Numbered from the stretch's first letter, positions 17,777-27,185 are shown. The stretch: DNA of 64,000 nucleotides from Rivularia sp. PCC 7116 (GCF_000316665.1 NC_019678.1:1116001-1180000); one strand, 5' to 3'. The notes: a model not told the origin generated them from the letters alone. Made by a program: numbers and translations.

Positions 17777-18442
17777 TTAATTTTTACTTTGAAATAAATT
17801 TCCTTCATCCCGACGACGATTAATTAAACCCGGTAATTTTTTACCACTACCATGAACCCAACGATTTAATTCGCTCGGTACGGAATTATAATCTTGATTA
17901 TTTAATTTAGCTAACAATGTAGAAGATGCAAATTGCGTTTCTCCGATATTAAAAACAAAACTTACGAGTGCATCAAATTGATTTTGATTCAGCGGTACTT
18001 TGACTAGTTTCTTAACGGTTTTTTCTGCTTGTTTAACATCATCTCGTAAAATCTCCATTGCTCTTTCTTTGGTAATTCCACGTTTAAACTCTTCCGATTC
18101 GGAGCCATCTATTGGACCGTGATGTACTAAATGCCCGACACCAATTGTTGCATGATTAGCTGGGTCATTATATAAATGTAAAATCATTCCTTCATGGTCT
18201 GCGATAAACTTTAAACCATTATCGCTAATTTTTTGATTGTGATTGTTACTAGCTTTAATATGATTTTCTGATGGCAAATAAACAACTTGACCGATTTGTA
18301 AACGTCGCGCTTCATTTTCGGTAAAACATTCTCCCGTATCTTTAGTTATTTCTTGCCAACGGTTAGCGGTGCCTAAATACCGTTGTGCAATTTCACTGAG
18401 AGTATCGCCAGATTTGATAGTGTAAGAAGTACGATTGTTCAT
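17777..18442 (-). CDS. LysM domain plus phage-type (GH24) lysozyme
   Basis: A 221-residue peptidoglycan muramidase. Residues 1-50 are a LysM domain (SYTIKSGDTLSEIAQRYLG to GQVVYLPSE) for glycan binding. Residues about 70-221 are a GH24 lysozyme, with catalytic Glu in ADHEGMILHLYND, the Asp/Thr of the active site in YNDPANHATIGVGH, and the C-terminal LPGLINRRRDEGNLF typical of T4-like enzymes. I used the ATG at 18442 rather than an in-frame TTG nine codons upstream. No signal peptide is visible and there are no holin or phage structural genes nearby. A cell-wall remodelling or non-classically exported enzyme is therefore more likely than a prophage remnant. Confidence 0.9.
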   Translation of the reverse strand: MNNRTSYTIKSGDTLSEIAQRYLGTANRWQEITKDTGECFTENEARRLQIGQVVYLPSENHIKASNNHNQKISDNGLKFIADHEGMILHLYNDPANHATIGVGHLVHHGPIDGSESEEFKRGITKERAMEILRDDVKQAEKTVKKLVKVPLNQNQFDALVSFVFNIGETQFASSTLLAKLNNQDYNSVPSELNRWVHGSGKKLPGLINRRRDEGNLFQSKN

Positions 18443-18484
18443 GAGAATATTATATACAAGTTGTGACAATTAAATATTACAAGA

Positions 18485-18511
18485 AACCCGGTCTTTTTAG
18501 AAAACCGGGTT
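18485..18511 (-). terminator. Hairpin terminator between beta-helix and lysozyme genes
   Basis: AACCCGG pairs with CCGGGTT around an AT-rich loop. On the complement it is followed by TTCTTG rather than a long U run, so it is a moderate terminator for the beta-helix gene. It belongs to the same AAACCCGGTTT-type palindrome family as 25247-25316. Confidence 0.6.
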
Positions 18512-18556
18512 GATTAATTATCAAGCTTTGCTATTTACTAAAATAATCAATAGCAA

Positions 18557-19948
18557 TTAAACAAAACTGATAGTATTGTTATTCCCATTATCAACAATAT
18601 TATCAGCAGTCAGATTTGTACCGGCGAGTATTTCCAGGATATTGTTATCACCACCGATTACGATAGCTCCGCTTTGATTATTCTCAAAAGTACTACTTCC
18701 AATAGTAATAGAGTTCTCGTTACCAGCAATATCTAATCCCCATTCACCGTTATCGTAAATCTCTACATTAGAAAGACTAACAGTATTTTGGTTACCAAGA
18801 ATTTCAATACCGTCTTCAGCATTACGAAGAATTTCCGAATCGTTAATAGTTAGATTATTATTCTCTCCGGTGTAATCGAATGAAAAGCCACTAGAGCCGT
18901 TATCTAACAAAAAGCTATCTTTGATAGTAATCGTATTAGCATCGCCGTCAACTTCAAAACCTTGTTCTTTGTTGTCAAAAGATTGGACATCTTCCCAAGT
19001 AACAGTGTTGTTACGTCCAAAAATATCAAATCCATCGTCACCATTGTTGCGGAATCCACTTTCAATAACTTCTACAGTATTACCAGTACCTCGAAAGTCG
19101 ATATCAAAACCATCTTCCTTGTTTCCGCCGAAAACGCTTCTATCTTGAATAGTAACTTTATTGTTACGTCCATCAATCTCGAAACCCTCTTCAGCGTTGC
19201 CATCAGAAGATACATTCTTCAAAGTAATTGTATTATCGGAACCTTCTATGTCAAAACCATCATCACCGTTATTACGAAACGTGGTTGCATTTAGAGTAAT
19301 TTCGTTACCAGAAGCAGTAATATCATCGCTGAAACCATCTCCACCGTTATTAGAAAAGTTATTGTTGCTGCCGGTAATTTTATTTTTACTTCCATCAATC
19401 TCTAAACCATCCTCAACATTACCAGTTGAAGAGGCTCTATCTAAAGTAAAAGTATTGTCATTACCAAAGATATCAATCCCATCATCCTTGTTGTCAAAAA
19501 ACGCCGAATCTTGGATATCTATATTGTTTCCTACACCCGTGCGAGGAATATTTAAACCATCTCGGTTTGCTTCAAATTCACTAGTGTCGATTTTGATATT
19601 GTTGTTGTTACCATCAAGCTCTAAACCAGATTCTTCATTGAAACTGGCTTCCACTCGAAATAAATCTACAGTATTCTTTTCCCCAAAAACATCTATACCG
19701 TCATCACCATTGAGGTTAAAAGTAGAATTTTTCGCTGAAACAGAAGCATTGCTCACATCACCGTTAATATCAAAGCCATCATCTCCATTTTTGGTAGCTT
19801 CAACCTGTTCAAGCTCAACACTTACACCATCCTCTTGAACTGCAATACCATCTTCCTTAAAGTTGCTGAAAGTTTCGCCATTCAAATTAGTATCTGAGGT
19901 AATTTCTAATCCGTTTCCTGAATTCATGTCATTTGTAGCTGTAGCCAT
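18557..19948 (-). CDS. Acidic right-handed parallel beta-helix repeat protein
   Basis: A 463-residue protein made almost wholly of coils of about 22 residues. The coils alternate two types: one with GDDGFDIxGxxNT and one with xExGxEIDGxxNxI. It is extremely rich in Asp, Asn and Gly, with the Asn ladder usual in parallel beta-helices of the NosD/pectate-lyase kind. No catalytic residues of a known lyase are evident and there is no Sec signal peptide. The composition and missing signal resemble type I secretion substrates, and HlyD/HlyB-like genes lie 10-30 kb away, but that link is inference. AGGAAGAATC before the ATG supports the start. Probably an extracellular structural or adhesive protein. 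Confidence 0.82.
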   Translation of the reverse strand: MATATNDMNSGNGLEITSDTNLNGETFSNFKEDGIAVQEDGVSVELEQVEATKNGDDGFDINGDVSNASVSAKNSTFNLNGDDGIDVFGEKNTVDLFRVEASFNEESGLELDGNNNNIKIDTSEFEANRDGLNIPRTGVGNNIDIQDSAFFDNKDDGIDIFGNDNTFTLDRASSTGNVEDGLEIDGSKNKITGSNNNFSNNGGDGFSDDITASGNEITLNATTFRNNGDDGFDIEGSDNTITLKNVSSDGNAEEGFEIDGRNNKVTIQDRSVFGGNKEDGFDIDFRGTGNTVEVIESGFRNNGDDGFDIFGRNNTVTWEDVQSFDNKEQGFEVDGDANTITIKDSFLLDNGSSGFSFDYTGENNNLTINDSEILRNAEDGIEILGNQNTVSLSNVEIYDNGEWGLDIAGNENSITIGSSTFENNQSGAIVIGGDNNILEILAGTNLTADNIVDNGNNNTISFV

Positions 19949-20493
19949 GATATTGATTCTTCCTGGAAATTAAAGATTGTACTAACAGGAACTAAATAAA
20001 AATTGTCGCTCAAAAATTGCAGCAAGTATTCAGCTACTAATTTCTCGATTCACCGATATGCTTGCCGATTAAAAAAGAAAAGTTACTTAGGAAATGTGGA
20101 TAAAATGTAGCCTATTTATACAAAAAATAACCGAAAAACGTGCTAAAACACTATCAAAGGTAATCTCAACACCATTCCTTGTAGTTTCAGGCTTAAATTG
20201 ACATAACCTGTAAGTTAAGAATTTTTACTTAGCTCAAGTTAATTCAATAGTGACAACTAAAAATTATCTTTTCTTTATTTGCAAATTAAAACTTAGTTGT
20301 TATAAAGTTAACAAAAAGATAATCATACCTACGGAAGGGAAGCGTATATCTATAGGTATATATCTTTGTGCATCGGAATTATTTAACATATAAGTATTAA
20401 AAACCCTGCATCCCTTCGCATTGAAAAAAAACTTTCCTATAGTGCTTCTAAAAATGTAGATTTATTGTACTGTAGGCTTTAAAAATAAGAAAT
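19949..20493. other. Divergent intergenic region, beta-helix and oxidoreductase genes
   Basis: 545 bp of AT-rich sequence. The only structure I noticed is a small AT-rich inverted repeat around 20347-20363 (TATATCTATAGGTATATATC). It must hold promoters for both flanking genes. No gene or long repeat is supported. Confidence 0.5.
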
Positions 20494-21492
20494 ATGAAAG
20501 CAGTATTGATGACAGCACCCGGAAGCCCGGAAGTATTACAACTGCGGGAAATTGCAAACCCGCTTCCTCCTCAAAACACAGAACTTTTGGTACGTTTAAA
20601 AGCTGCTGGTGTTAACCCCATCGATACTAAACTTCGCAAACGCGGTACTTTCTACCCAGATAAAATGCCTGCAATATTGGGATGCGATGGTGCCGGTATA
20701 GTAGAAGCCGTAGGAAGTAAAGTTAAACGGTTTCAAGTAGGTGATGAAGTATATTTTTGTAGCGGGGGGATTGGCGATCGCCAAGGTAATTACGCAGAGT
20801 TTACAATTGTAGAAGAACGTTTCGTAGCTGCAAAACCAAAATCTGTATCCTTTATAGAAGCCGCTGCCGCACCTTTAGTATTAATAACAGCCTGGGAAGC
20901 ATTATACGAACGCGGACGTTTAGAACCCGGTGAAAAAGTATTAATTCATGCCGGTGCTGGTGGTGTCGGGCATGTAGCAATTCAACTAGCTAAACTCAAG
21001 GGTGCCGATGTTTGTACAACGGTAAGTTCTCAGGAAAAAGCCGATTTTGTCAAGAATCTGGGGGCTGATTATGCAATTAATTACAAAGAAAATGATTTTG
21101 CCAAAGCCGTTTTAGATTGGACAAATGGGGAAGGCGTTGATTTAGCATTCGATACCGTTGGTGGAGAGACATTTGAGAAAACATTCCCAGCCATACGGTT
21201 TTACGGGGATATTGTGACAATATTGCAACCAAGCGAGCAAACTAATTGGAAAGTAGCCAGACAAAGGAATTTGAGAATTGGTTTGGAATTGATGTTAACG
21301 CCAATGTTGCAAGGAATTGTAGAAGCGCAAGCCCATCATGGCGAGATATTAGCAGAATGTGCGAAGTGGATGGATGAAGGAAAATTGAAAATTTGCGTTA
21401 ATCGGACTTTTGGTTTAGAAGAAGTTGGGAAAGCTCACGAGTTGTTGGAAGCGGGTTCGATGATTGGGAAATTGGTGGTTGGTATTGGGTAA
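20494..21492 (+). CDS. Zinc-independent quinone oxidoreductase-like medium-chain dehydrogenase
   Basis: A 332-residue MDR-superfamily enzyme close to NADPH:quinone oxidoreductases. The N-terminal catalytic domain has GVNPIDTKLRKRG and GCDGAGIVEAVGSKV. The Rossmann domain begins with HAGAGGVGHVAIQLAK (AxxGGVG nucleotide loop, near residues 152-168), and VDLAFDTVGGETF is typical of the family. The structural-zinc cysteine lobe of alcohol dehydrogenases is absent, so it most likely reduces quinones or alpha,beta-unsaturated carbonyls with NADPH. A HIP1 octamer lies inside the gene. It is monocistronic, with a palindromic repeat element just downstream. Confidence 0.88.
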   Translation: MKAVLMTAPGSPEVLQLREIANPLPPQNTELLVRLKAAGVNPIDTKLRKRGTFYPDKMPAILGCDGAGIVEAVGSKVKRFQVGDEVYFCSGGIGDRQGNYAEFTIVEERFVAAKPKSVSFIEAAAAPLVLITAWEALYERGRLEPGEKVLIHAGAGGVGHVAIQLAKLKGADVCTTVSSQEKADFVKNLGADYAINYKENDFAKAVLDWTNGEGVDLAFDTVGGETFEKTFPAIRFYGDIVTILQPSEQTNWKVARQRNLRIGLELMLTPMLQGIVEAQAHHGEILAECAKWMDEGKLKICVNRTFGLEEVGKAHELLEAGSMIGKLVVGIG

Positions 21493-21560
21493 TTGGGAAT
21501 GGGGCATGCTACAAAACGGTTTCTAAGAACCAAGGGTGTGAGGTCTACCACACTCTTAAT

Positions 21561-21640
21561 ATACAAGGGTGTGTTACGGCAACGAAATGGTTGCGGGGAA
21601 ACAGATATCTAAGTTAATGCCGTAACGCACCATCTTGTAT
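21561..21640. repeat. Palindromic repeat family, copy 2
   Basis: Core ends GGTGTGTTACGGC (21568-21580) and GCCGTAACGCACC (21619-21631) are exact enough to pair along 12-13 bp. An outer pair, ATACAAG/CTTGTAT, extends the stem. It lies between the oxidoreductase gene and the NACHT gene. Confidence 0.85.
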
Positions 21641-21837
21641 TTCAAAGCTTAAGCATTAATTTTTTTAATTACTCCTTGTAGTTATATTGTTAACTCAGTA
21701 TTGTATAAATATCTTGATTTAAGTGTACAGTTCTAATTGTTATAGAGATAACACTTTGGTTCTAATACCTTGACTAAAGATGTGATACTATCATGCAACG
21801 CTAATTACACTAATCTGTTACAGAAAAAGTATTGAAA

Positions 21838-24800
21838 ATGGGTTTTCAAAGTAGATATACACCTCATTTCTCCTTTTATATATTTCTAGCGATCGCTGCT
21901 GCTGTAGTTCTAACCTCTTTCACAATCAATACTGTATTAGAAACGATTATTCTTGCTGTTTTCATAATTGTAATCATTGTATTAACTAAGACAGCGTGGG
22001 AACCTGCACATCGAGGAGGAACTAATGTACGCTTACGTTCTCTTCAAATTGCTAGTGGTGTTGTAGTAGTATCACAACCTTGGTGGAAACCCATTTTAAA
22101 TTTGCTTTCTAAACCTTTTTTAAACAAGCTACCTGCCCCCATAAACTCACCCGAATCTCCATCAATTGCTGTTTTACTCTTCATAGCTTTCGTAATTTTT
22201 ATTGTTAATCATTACACGCAAGATAAAACAGCAATGGGCAAGCATCCAACGCCCATAGAGAAGGAGTTTCCAGAAAAAAGTTACCAAGATAGACTAAAAG
22301 CATTTTGCAACTATTTTGCCGATGACATTAGGAAAATAGACCGAGAAAATAGATGGAATCCAGATGCTTATATTCCTCTTGATGCTGAAGTAGAAGTACA
22401 GTCTGGTACTAAGAGGTTAAGAAAAGTTACCGACTTACTTAATGCAATTCGCTCTGATAAGAAAAGCCGAGTTTTTCTAGTTTTAGGCGATCCAGGTTCT
22501 GGTAAAAGTGTAGCTCTTAGAAAACTATGTCTGGAACTATTTCTTGAAAGTGAAAAAACAGGAAAACTCCCTTTATATATAAATCTTAAAGAGTGGAAAC
22601 CCCAAAGACTTTGGACGGAAGAAAACCCTCCTACAGTAGAAGAATTACAACAGTTTGTATTTGATAACTTAATTGGCAGAGGAGATTACTACACCAATGA
22701 GTTTATGCGAGCCACTTTTGATAAAATGCTATTGCATGGCAGATTTTTTATTATTCTTGATTCATTCGATGAAATCCCTACAGTATTAGACGAGCAAGAA
22801 AATTCTTGGTTGATTGATAAACTTTCAGATATAAGTCATAGATTTCTTTGTGGAGCGACTGAATCTAGGGGGTTACTTGCTTCAAGAGTCTTTAGAAAAC
22901 CGACAAGTAAATTTGATGCAAAAACGACACTTGAAATTCGTCCCTTGACTGAAGAAAAAATTATTAATCTTTTGAAAAAATCACTTTCATATAATGACAT
23001 CTTAGTAAAACGTATCTTTAAGGATAGACAAGAATTTGTACCTATTGCAAGGAATCCTTTTACAGCAACTTTGATTTCAAGCTATGCTCAGGCTCATGAT
23101 AATAGCCTTCCTCAAAACCAAGCAGAGCTTTATGCAAGTTACATCGATCGCAATCTTCAGGCATCGATGGACAAAATAAAAAAAAATGAACTGACAAAGG
23201 AAGAAGTTATTCAGTGTGCGACTGATATCTCAGATGTGATGCTCACTGATAAAAAATTAGGACTTGAAGCATCAATTTCAGAACTAAATGCAAGATTGCC
23301 TAACTATTCAGTAGAGAAGGTAATTGATGTTTTGAAATATGCAAGATTGGGAAGATTAGGTTCAGGAGATGAACAACAGTTCAGTTTTGTTCACAGAAGA
23401 TTCAATGAGTATTTTGTAGTAAAAAGATTGCTTGAGAAACCCCAAAGAGTTCCGAAGGATGCTATTCCAAGTGATTCGCGATGGCGGGATGCCCTTGTTT
23501 TATATTGTGAAGTAGCACAAGAAGATGAAGTAAAACAAATTGCTAACTTTTGTTGGGCAGAAATTAATCAAATAATTAAAGATGGCTTGGATATGAGAGA
23601 TCCTCGATTTCTTCGTATGATTCATTGTTTGCGTTTCATTAAGGAAGCTTTTAGAGCAAGAGTTAGCTGTATAGAAGATTTTCGAGGAGATTTAGCAGTT
23701 TTTATTCATCAAATTCTTGAGAATGACAATCAAAATATTCTCTTGCAGAAAATTGTAGTTGATGCAGTAGGTGTTTTACGAGACGAAGATATTGACACAG
23801 CAATTATTCAAGCAATAAGTATAGGCGATCCTTGGATTAATGAGACAGCTTTAAGATCCTGCCGTCATTTACCAAAAATTAGTCATGACTTGAAGTATGC
23901 AATTATAAATTATATTAATAGTTTTGATCTTCTAAAGCTTTTTCGTAAAAAAGATGACTTATTATTTTCCTTAAGTCTTTCCGATGGTTTTACTGAAGTC
24001 AATAAATTTTTAAGATGGCGAGTCAGAGATATTTATACTTTTACCGTAGGATTTGCTATCTGCTGGGCACTCAATATAATTCTCATGCCTATAATAACAG
24101 CTTGTTTGTACCTAACAATAGTTGGGTTCAAAAATATCTTATCTGAGTTTTCTTCTTTCCGACGCTTTATTTCATCTATTTTTGAACATAGAGATGTTAT
24201 TCCTCATATCATATTTAACAAGCTGTATTCCTTACAACCTCGAATGATATTAGGTATTGCAGCCTTATTTGCTTGGTCATTTATAATTGAAAGCAGCCCT
24301 AATTTATATCCTAATGATGTATGGGGTTATCTCAGAAATTTTTCTTATATTAGCTTACCGCTCTTATTTCCTATTTATTATATTCCTTTCTATCTTATTC
24401 CTTTCATAAAGGAAAATTTGATGCCTTCAATAGAGGAAAGCAGCAAGTTGCTATTTTCATTACATTTTTTAAAAACTATATCGATAGGGCTTTTGAAATT
24501 TTTATTCACACTCTTATTATTTATTTTTAGCGTCTCAATTTTGTTTTTCATCTTATTCTTTATTTTATTATTGCCATTAGCAATTATTAATTATTTATTT
24601 ATCTTGTTTAATAACTTTCTACTTAGCTATTCTCCGGATTTGAGAAACCTGCTAAAATCTTTGTTTTTGATGTTGCCATATCTGTTAACAATTTTATTTG
24701 CAGTAATTATACCTTCATTATTTGGCATATTTATTATTCGTCAATATGTTCATGACTGGCAGAATATAAAAAAGCAAATTAAGATTGTTTCTATAAATAG

Positions 24801-24990
24801 AGAAAATATTGAGAAACAACTTAAAGTCTTCAAAACTAGTTGGGGACGAATGGAGTATGTTAAATTTTTACAGCATGAAAATATTAAACCAATTGGTAAC
24901 TGGTCAACTAGTAATTTACCAAATTACAAAGATCCAGCAAGTAGCTTATTAGCAAGACTTGAAGAGAAGTGGTTAGGTTTAGATAGGTAA
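21838..24990 (+). CDS. Membrane-anchored NACHT-domain P-loop ATPase
   Basis: A 1050-residue STAND-type NTPase. The N-terminus has two hydrophobic helices (about residues 12-50) and another near 110-125. The NACHT core follows with Walker A GDPGSGKS (217-224), Walker B FIILDSFDE (304-312) and a downstream IRPLTEEKI segment typical of NACHT modules. The middle (about 400-700) is helical without clear repeats. The C-terminal third holds about six to eight hydrophobic helices with short charged linkers and ends in a soluble tail. Bacterial NACHT proteins often act in antiphage defence or programmed cell death; here a membrane-acting effector is plausible but inferred. I prefer the ATG at 21838 over a TTG two codons earlier. 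A macro-domain gene lies 467 bp downstream. Confidence 0.85.
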   Translation: MGFQSRYTPHFSFYIFLAIAAAVVLTSFTINTVLETIILAVFIIVIIVLTKTAWEPAHRGGTNVRLRSLQIASGVVVVSQPWWKPILNLLSKPFLNKLPAPINSPESPSIAVLLFIAFVIFIVNHYTQDKTAMGKHPTPIEKEFPEKSYQDRLKAFCNYFADDIRKIDRENRWNPDAYIPLDAEVEVQSGTKRLRKVTDLLNAIRSDKKSRVFLVLGDPGSGKSVALRKLCLELFLESEKTGKLPLYINLKEWKPQRLWTEENPPTVEELQQFVFDNLIGRGDYYTNEFMRATFDKMLLHGRFFIILDSFDEIPTVLDEQENSWLIDKLSDISHRFLCGATESRGLLASRVFRKPTSKFDAKTTLEIRPLTEEKIINLLKKSLSYNDILVKRIFKDRQEFVPIARNPFTATLISSYAQAHDNSLPQNQAELYASYIDRNLQASMDKIKKNELTKEEVIQCATDISDVMLTDKKLGLEASISELNARLPNYSVEKVIDVLKYARLGRLGSGDEQQFSFVHRRFNEYFVVKRLLEKPQRVPKDAIPSDSRWRDALVLYCEVAQEDEVKQIANFCWAEINQIIKDGLDMRDPRFLRMIHCLRFIKEAFRARVSCIEDFRGDLAVFIHQILENDNQNILLQKIVVDAVGVLRDEDIDTAIIQAISIGDPWINETALRSCRHLPKISHDLKYAIINYINSFDLLKLFRKKDDLLFSLSLSDGFTEVNKFLRWRVRDIYTFTVGFAICWALNIILMPIITACLYLTIVGFKNILSEFSSFRRFISSIFEHRDVIPHIIFNKLYSLQPRMILGIAALFAWSFIIESSPNLYPNDVWGYLRNFSYISLPLLFPIYYIPFYLIPFIKENLMPSIEESSKLLFSLHFLKTISIGLLKFLFTLLLFIFSVSILFFILFFILLLPLAIINYLFILFNNFLLSYSPDLRNLLKSLFLMLPYLLTILFAVIIPSLFGIFIIRQYVHDWQNIKKQIKIVSINRENIEKQLKVFKTSWGRMEYVKFLQHENIKPIGNWSTSNLPNYKDPASSLLARLEEKWLGLDR

Positions 24991-25084
24991 GGTTATTAAC
25001 GAAGCTAATAATACCTCAAAATCTTGTAATTGTCTCATGTTTCTTTAATTAACAGGACTTAAACAATTGTCATAATACTTGGGT

Positions 25085-25139
25085 GGTGCGTGACACCATA
25101 AACCGAATTATTATGTTAAAAATCATTGTGTACAGCACC
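25085..25139. repeat. Palindromic repeat family, divergent copy 3
   Basis: Ends GGTGCGTGACACC and TGTACAGCACC match the family only partly. The left end pairs imperfectly with the right, suggesting an old copy. Confidence 0.55.
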
Positions 25140-25246
25140 CTGCAAGAAAATATGCCAGTTGAGTAAGTCCTAATCAAGTCTACATTCATGGAAATTCCTG
25201 AATAAATACCTCAGTCTTATCCATCTGACATCTTGCAGCAATGTCA

Positions 25247-25316
25247 GAAACCCGGTTTCTTTGCGATTTTATAACGAGATAATCGTGCTTTCACGACAAG
25301 AAACCGGGTTTCTTTG
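25247..25316. repeat. Paired AGAAACC-CGG-TTTCT palindromes
   Basis: Two nearly identical 18-bp units (25247-25264 and 25299-25316), each itself palindromic (AGAAACC with GGTTTCT), flank a small CGTGCTTTCACG hairpin. A relative occurs at 18481-18511. It probably forms a cruciform or RNA hairpin; no coding role. Confidence 0.75.
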
Positions 25317-25368
25317 AACTTTTTGAGAATGGTGCAAGATTTGAGATCCATAAGACTTCTGCTATTAT

Positions 25369-25389
25369 CCCAGGGTTTGCAACCCTGGG
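25369..25389. repeat. Perfect 9-bp stem hairpin CCCAGGGTT-TGC-AACCCTGGG
   Basis: A perfect palindrome with a three-base loop, 69 bp upstream of the macro-domain start. There is no U run after it on either strand, so it is a repeat or leader hairpin rather than a simple terminator. Confidence 0.7.
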
Positions 25390-25457
25390 CGGGTAATACT
25401 TGTAACCAAAAACTTAAAAATTTCTACTACAATAGTATTCAAGCGGAGAAATAAAAC

Positions 25458-26054
25458 TTGAGACTAATTCTAGTAGCGCCCGATTCATTATTAACAACAG
25501 CTTTTCAACGACATTTCAATTATTTTCCTAACATCGAAATCGTTAACAACTACTTTGAGTGGTTGCCAACTTTCGATTGTTTAGTTAGCCCTGCGAATTC
25601 TTTTGGGATGATGGATGGTGGTATGGATGCTGCCATTATCAAGTTTTTCGGTGATTCGTTGATGGATAGGGTACAGCAACGCATCCTTGAAGATTATTTA
25701 GGAGAACAACCTGTAGGAACATCAATGATTGTGGAAACGGGTAATTCTAAACATCCTTTTCTCGCACATACACCTACCATGCGAGTTCCCATGTCTATCG
25801 TAGGCACAGATATTCCTTATGTAGCGATGTGGGCTATGCTTTTAGCCGTGCGCCGTCATAATCAATTTTCTCAACATCAAATTAATACTGTAGCTTGCCC
25901 CGGTTTGGGTACCGGAATTGGTAGAGTTGATTATCATGAAGCAGCCAGACAAATGGCTTTAGCTTACGATAATTTTCTTTATCCACCCAAGCATCTTAAT
26001 TGTTTTGTTGCAGCTTCCAGACAGCTTTTGATTTGGGAAGGTGGAAATTATTAG
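25458..26054 (+). CDS. Macro-domain protein
   Basis: A 198-residue protein with the macro-domain pattern for binding or hydrolysing ADP-ribose derivatives. It shows VSPANSFGMMDGGMDAAI (residues about 43-60, the asparagine-glycine substrate loop) and VACPGLGTGIGRVD (residues about 150-163, the phosphate-binding loop). Start: no ATG occurs near the N-terminus, but TTG at 25458 is preceded by GCGGAGA eight bases upstream, which decides for a TTG start. Macro domains remove ADP-ribose from proteins, process ADP-ribose phosphates or sense NAD-derived signals. The subfamily cannot be fixed by eye. The gene lies downstream of the NACHT ATPase on the same strand, separated by repeat DNA, so joint function is only a possibility. 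Confidence 0.85.
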   Translation: MRLILVAPDSLLTTAFQRHFNYFPNIEIVNNYFEWLPTFDCLVSPANSFGMMDGGMDAAIIKFFGDSLMDRVQQRILEDYLGEQPVGTSMIVETGNSKHPFLAHTPTMRVPMSIVGTDIPYVAMWAMLLAVRRHNQFSQHQINTVACPGLGTGIGRVDYHEAARQMALAYDNFLYPPKHLNCFVAASRQLLIWEGGNY

Positions 26055-26392
26055 GAATCAGTTAAACTACCTAAAAATATTTGAAGATATACCAAGATTA
26101 ATCTAAAGAAATGTTTAGCCATTTCCTTAGTACTTAGATAATTGCAATTACCTTAGCCTAAAATCACATAATTTATACTTAATATTACGTATCTATAAAA
26201 AAAGCAGCAATAAATGCTACTAGAGAAAAGTTTTTTCACTAGTTTCTATTACGACTCTAATACTAAGTAAAACAATTATGTTTAAGCCTTGATAAAGATA
26301 TCAATTTACATCTTGTCCCTCAGTAAATACTCGGTTATTACTATAATATAGGGAACAGAGATTCACTAAATCCAGTTTAAAGAGAAATAGAT
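26055..26392. other. Intergenic region upstream of PEP-CTERM gene
   Basis: 338 bp with an AT-rich inverted repeat around 26217-26247 (ACTAGAGAAAAG with TTTTTTCACTAGT). This may terminate the macro-domain transcript. Nothing else is seen. Confidence 0.5.
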
Positions 26393-26992
26393 ATGAATTT
26401 TTTTAACAAGATTGCTACAACCGTTGCTAGTGTTGCTGTTTTAGCTGCTGTAATGCCAACTAATTCTGCTCGGGCGGCAAGGGTTACCCTTGGTTTTGAT
26501 GAATTTAACAACTTTGAAATTATCTCTGGTGATACTTTTAGCGATTTAGGTGTTGTTTTTGATAATTCTTTACAGATCTTTAATGCTTCTGTAGGCACAC
26601 TGCCTCAATCTGAAGCAAACACAGCAGCAAATCTAACTCCCATTGCAGGAGATATTAAGGGGTTTTTCATAGAAGCAGTTGACTTTATTTCAGTCTTTGC
26701 AGGTGATGCTACTCCTGATGTTGATACAGTGACTCTTCTAGGTTTCGATCAGTTTAATAATCTTGTTGCTTCTGACACTTTTACAGATTCATCATCACAG
26801 ACTTTATCGATATCCGGTACTGATATCACTCGATTTGAAATTAACAGTGGTGACTTTTTTGCTATTGATGACTTTACATTCAATACAGCAGGTACTATAC
26901 CAGCAGCAGTTCCCGAGCCTTCAGTCATACTTGGCTCATTAGCTGCCATTGGTATTGGTGCTGCTAGTAAAAGAAAGAAAAAGGCTAGCTAA
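26393..26992 (+). CDS. PEP-CTERM sorted exported protein
   Basis: A 199-residue exported protein. Residues 1-29 form a Sec signal peptide ending in NSARA. Residues about 30-165 are a beta-rich extracellular domain (GFDEFNNFEI, TLLGFDQFNNL). The C-terminus is a canonical PEP-CTERM signal: VPEPSVILG, a hydrophobic helix (SLAAIGIGAAS) and a basic tail (KRKKKAS). PEP-CTERM proteins are processed by an exosortase (EpsH/XrtA type) and are usually linked to exopolysaccharide and sheath formation; no exosortase gene is in the window. A terminator follows directly, so the gene is monocistronic. Confidence 0.9.
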   Translation: MNFFNKIATTVASVAVLAAVMPTNSARAARVTLGFDEFNNFEIISGDTFSDLGVVFDNSLQIFNASVGTLPQSEANTAANLTPIAGDIKGFFIEAVDFISVFAGDATPDVDTVTLLGFDQFNNLVASDTFTDSSSQTLSISGTDITRFEINSGDFFAIDDFTFNTAGTIPAAVPEPSVILGSLAAIGIGAASKRKKKAS

Positions 26993-27089
26993 GATTGATA
27001 TAATTGTCGTAATAAAATATTTTTGTACGCTCAAAAATAATATCAATCTTCAAAAGTCGCCTAATTAATTGTCAATAATTACTATTATT

Positions 27090-27131
27090 ATTCCTCTCAT
27101 TCAATCCAGGATGAGGGGATTGTTTTGTTTG
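27090..27131 (+). terminator. Terminator downstream of PEP-CTERM gene
   Basis: CCTCTCAT pairs with ATGAGGGG (one G-U pair) and the right arm runs into TTGTTTTGTTTG. It lies about 100 bp after the stop codon. Confidence 0.75.
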
Positions 27132-27185
27132 TTGTGACAACTTTACCGATATTTTTGCCTACCTACTTTTGGATAAATATTCAAT

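Larger units (their letters stand above)
24991..25457. other. Repeat-filled intergenic region between NACHT and macro-domain genes
   Basis: Three different palindromic repeats share this 467-bp gap: a divergent GGTGC-type element (25085-25139), a pair of AAACCCGGTTT palindromes (25247-25316) and a perfect CCCAGGGTT/AACCCTGGG hairpin (25369-25389). No ORF is supported. Confidence 0.7.

Noticed and set aside
17777-18442. GH24 lysozyme as evidence for a prophage
   Set aside because: A LysM domain is fused to it, and no holin, tail, capsid, integrase or att site lies nearby.
21838-26054. Calling a defence island
   Set aside because: Only one NACHT protein and one macro-domain protein are present, with no restriction, retron, CBASS or other defence genes around them; kept as a hypothesis only.
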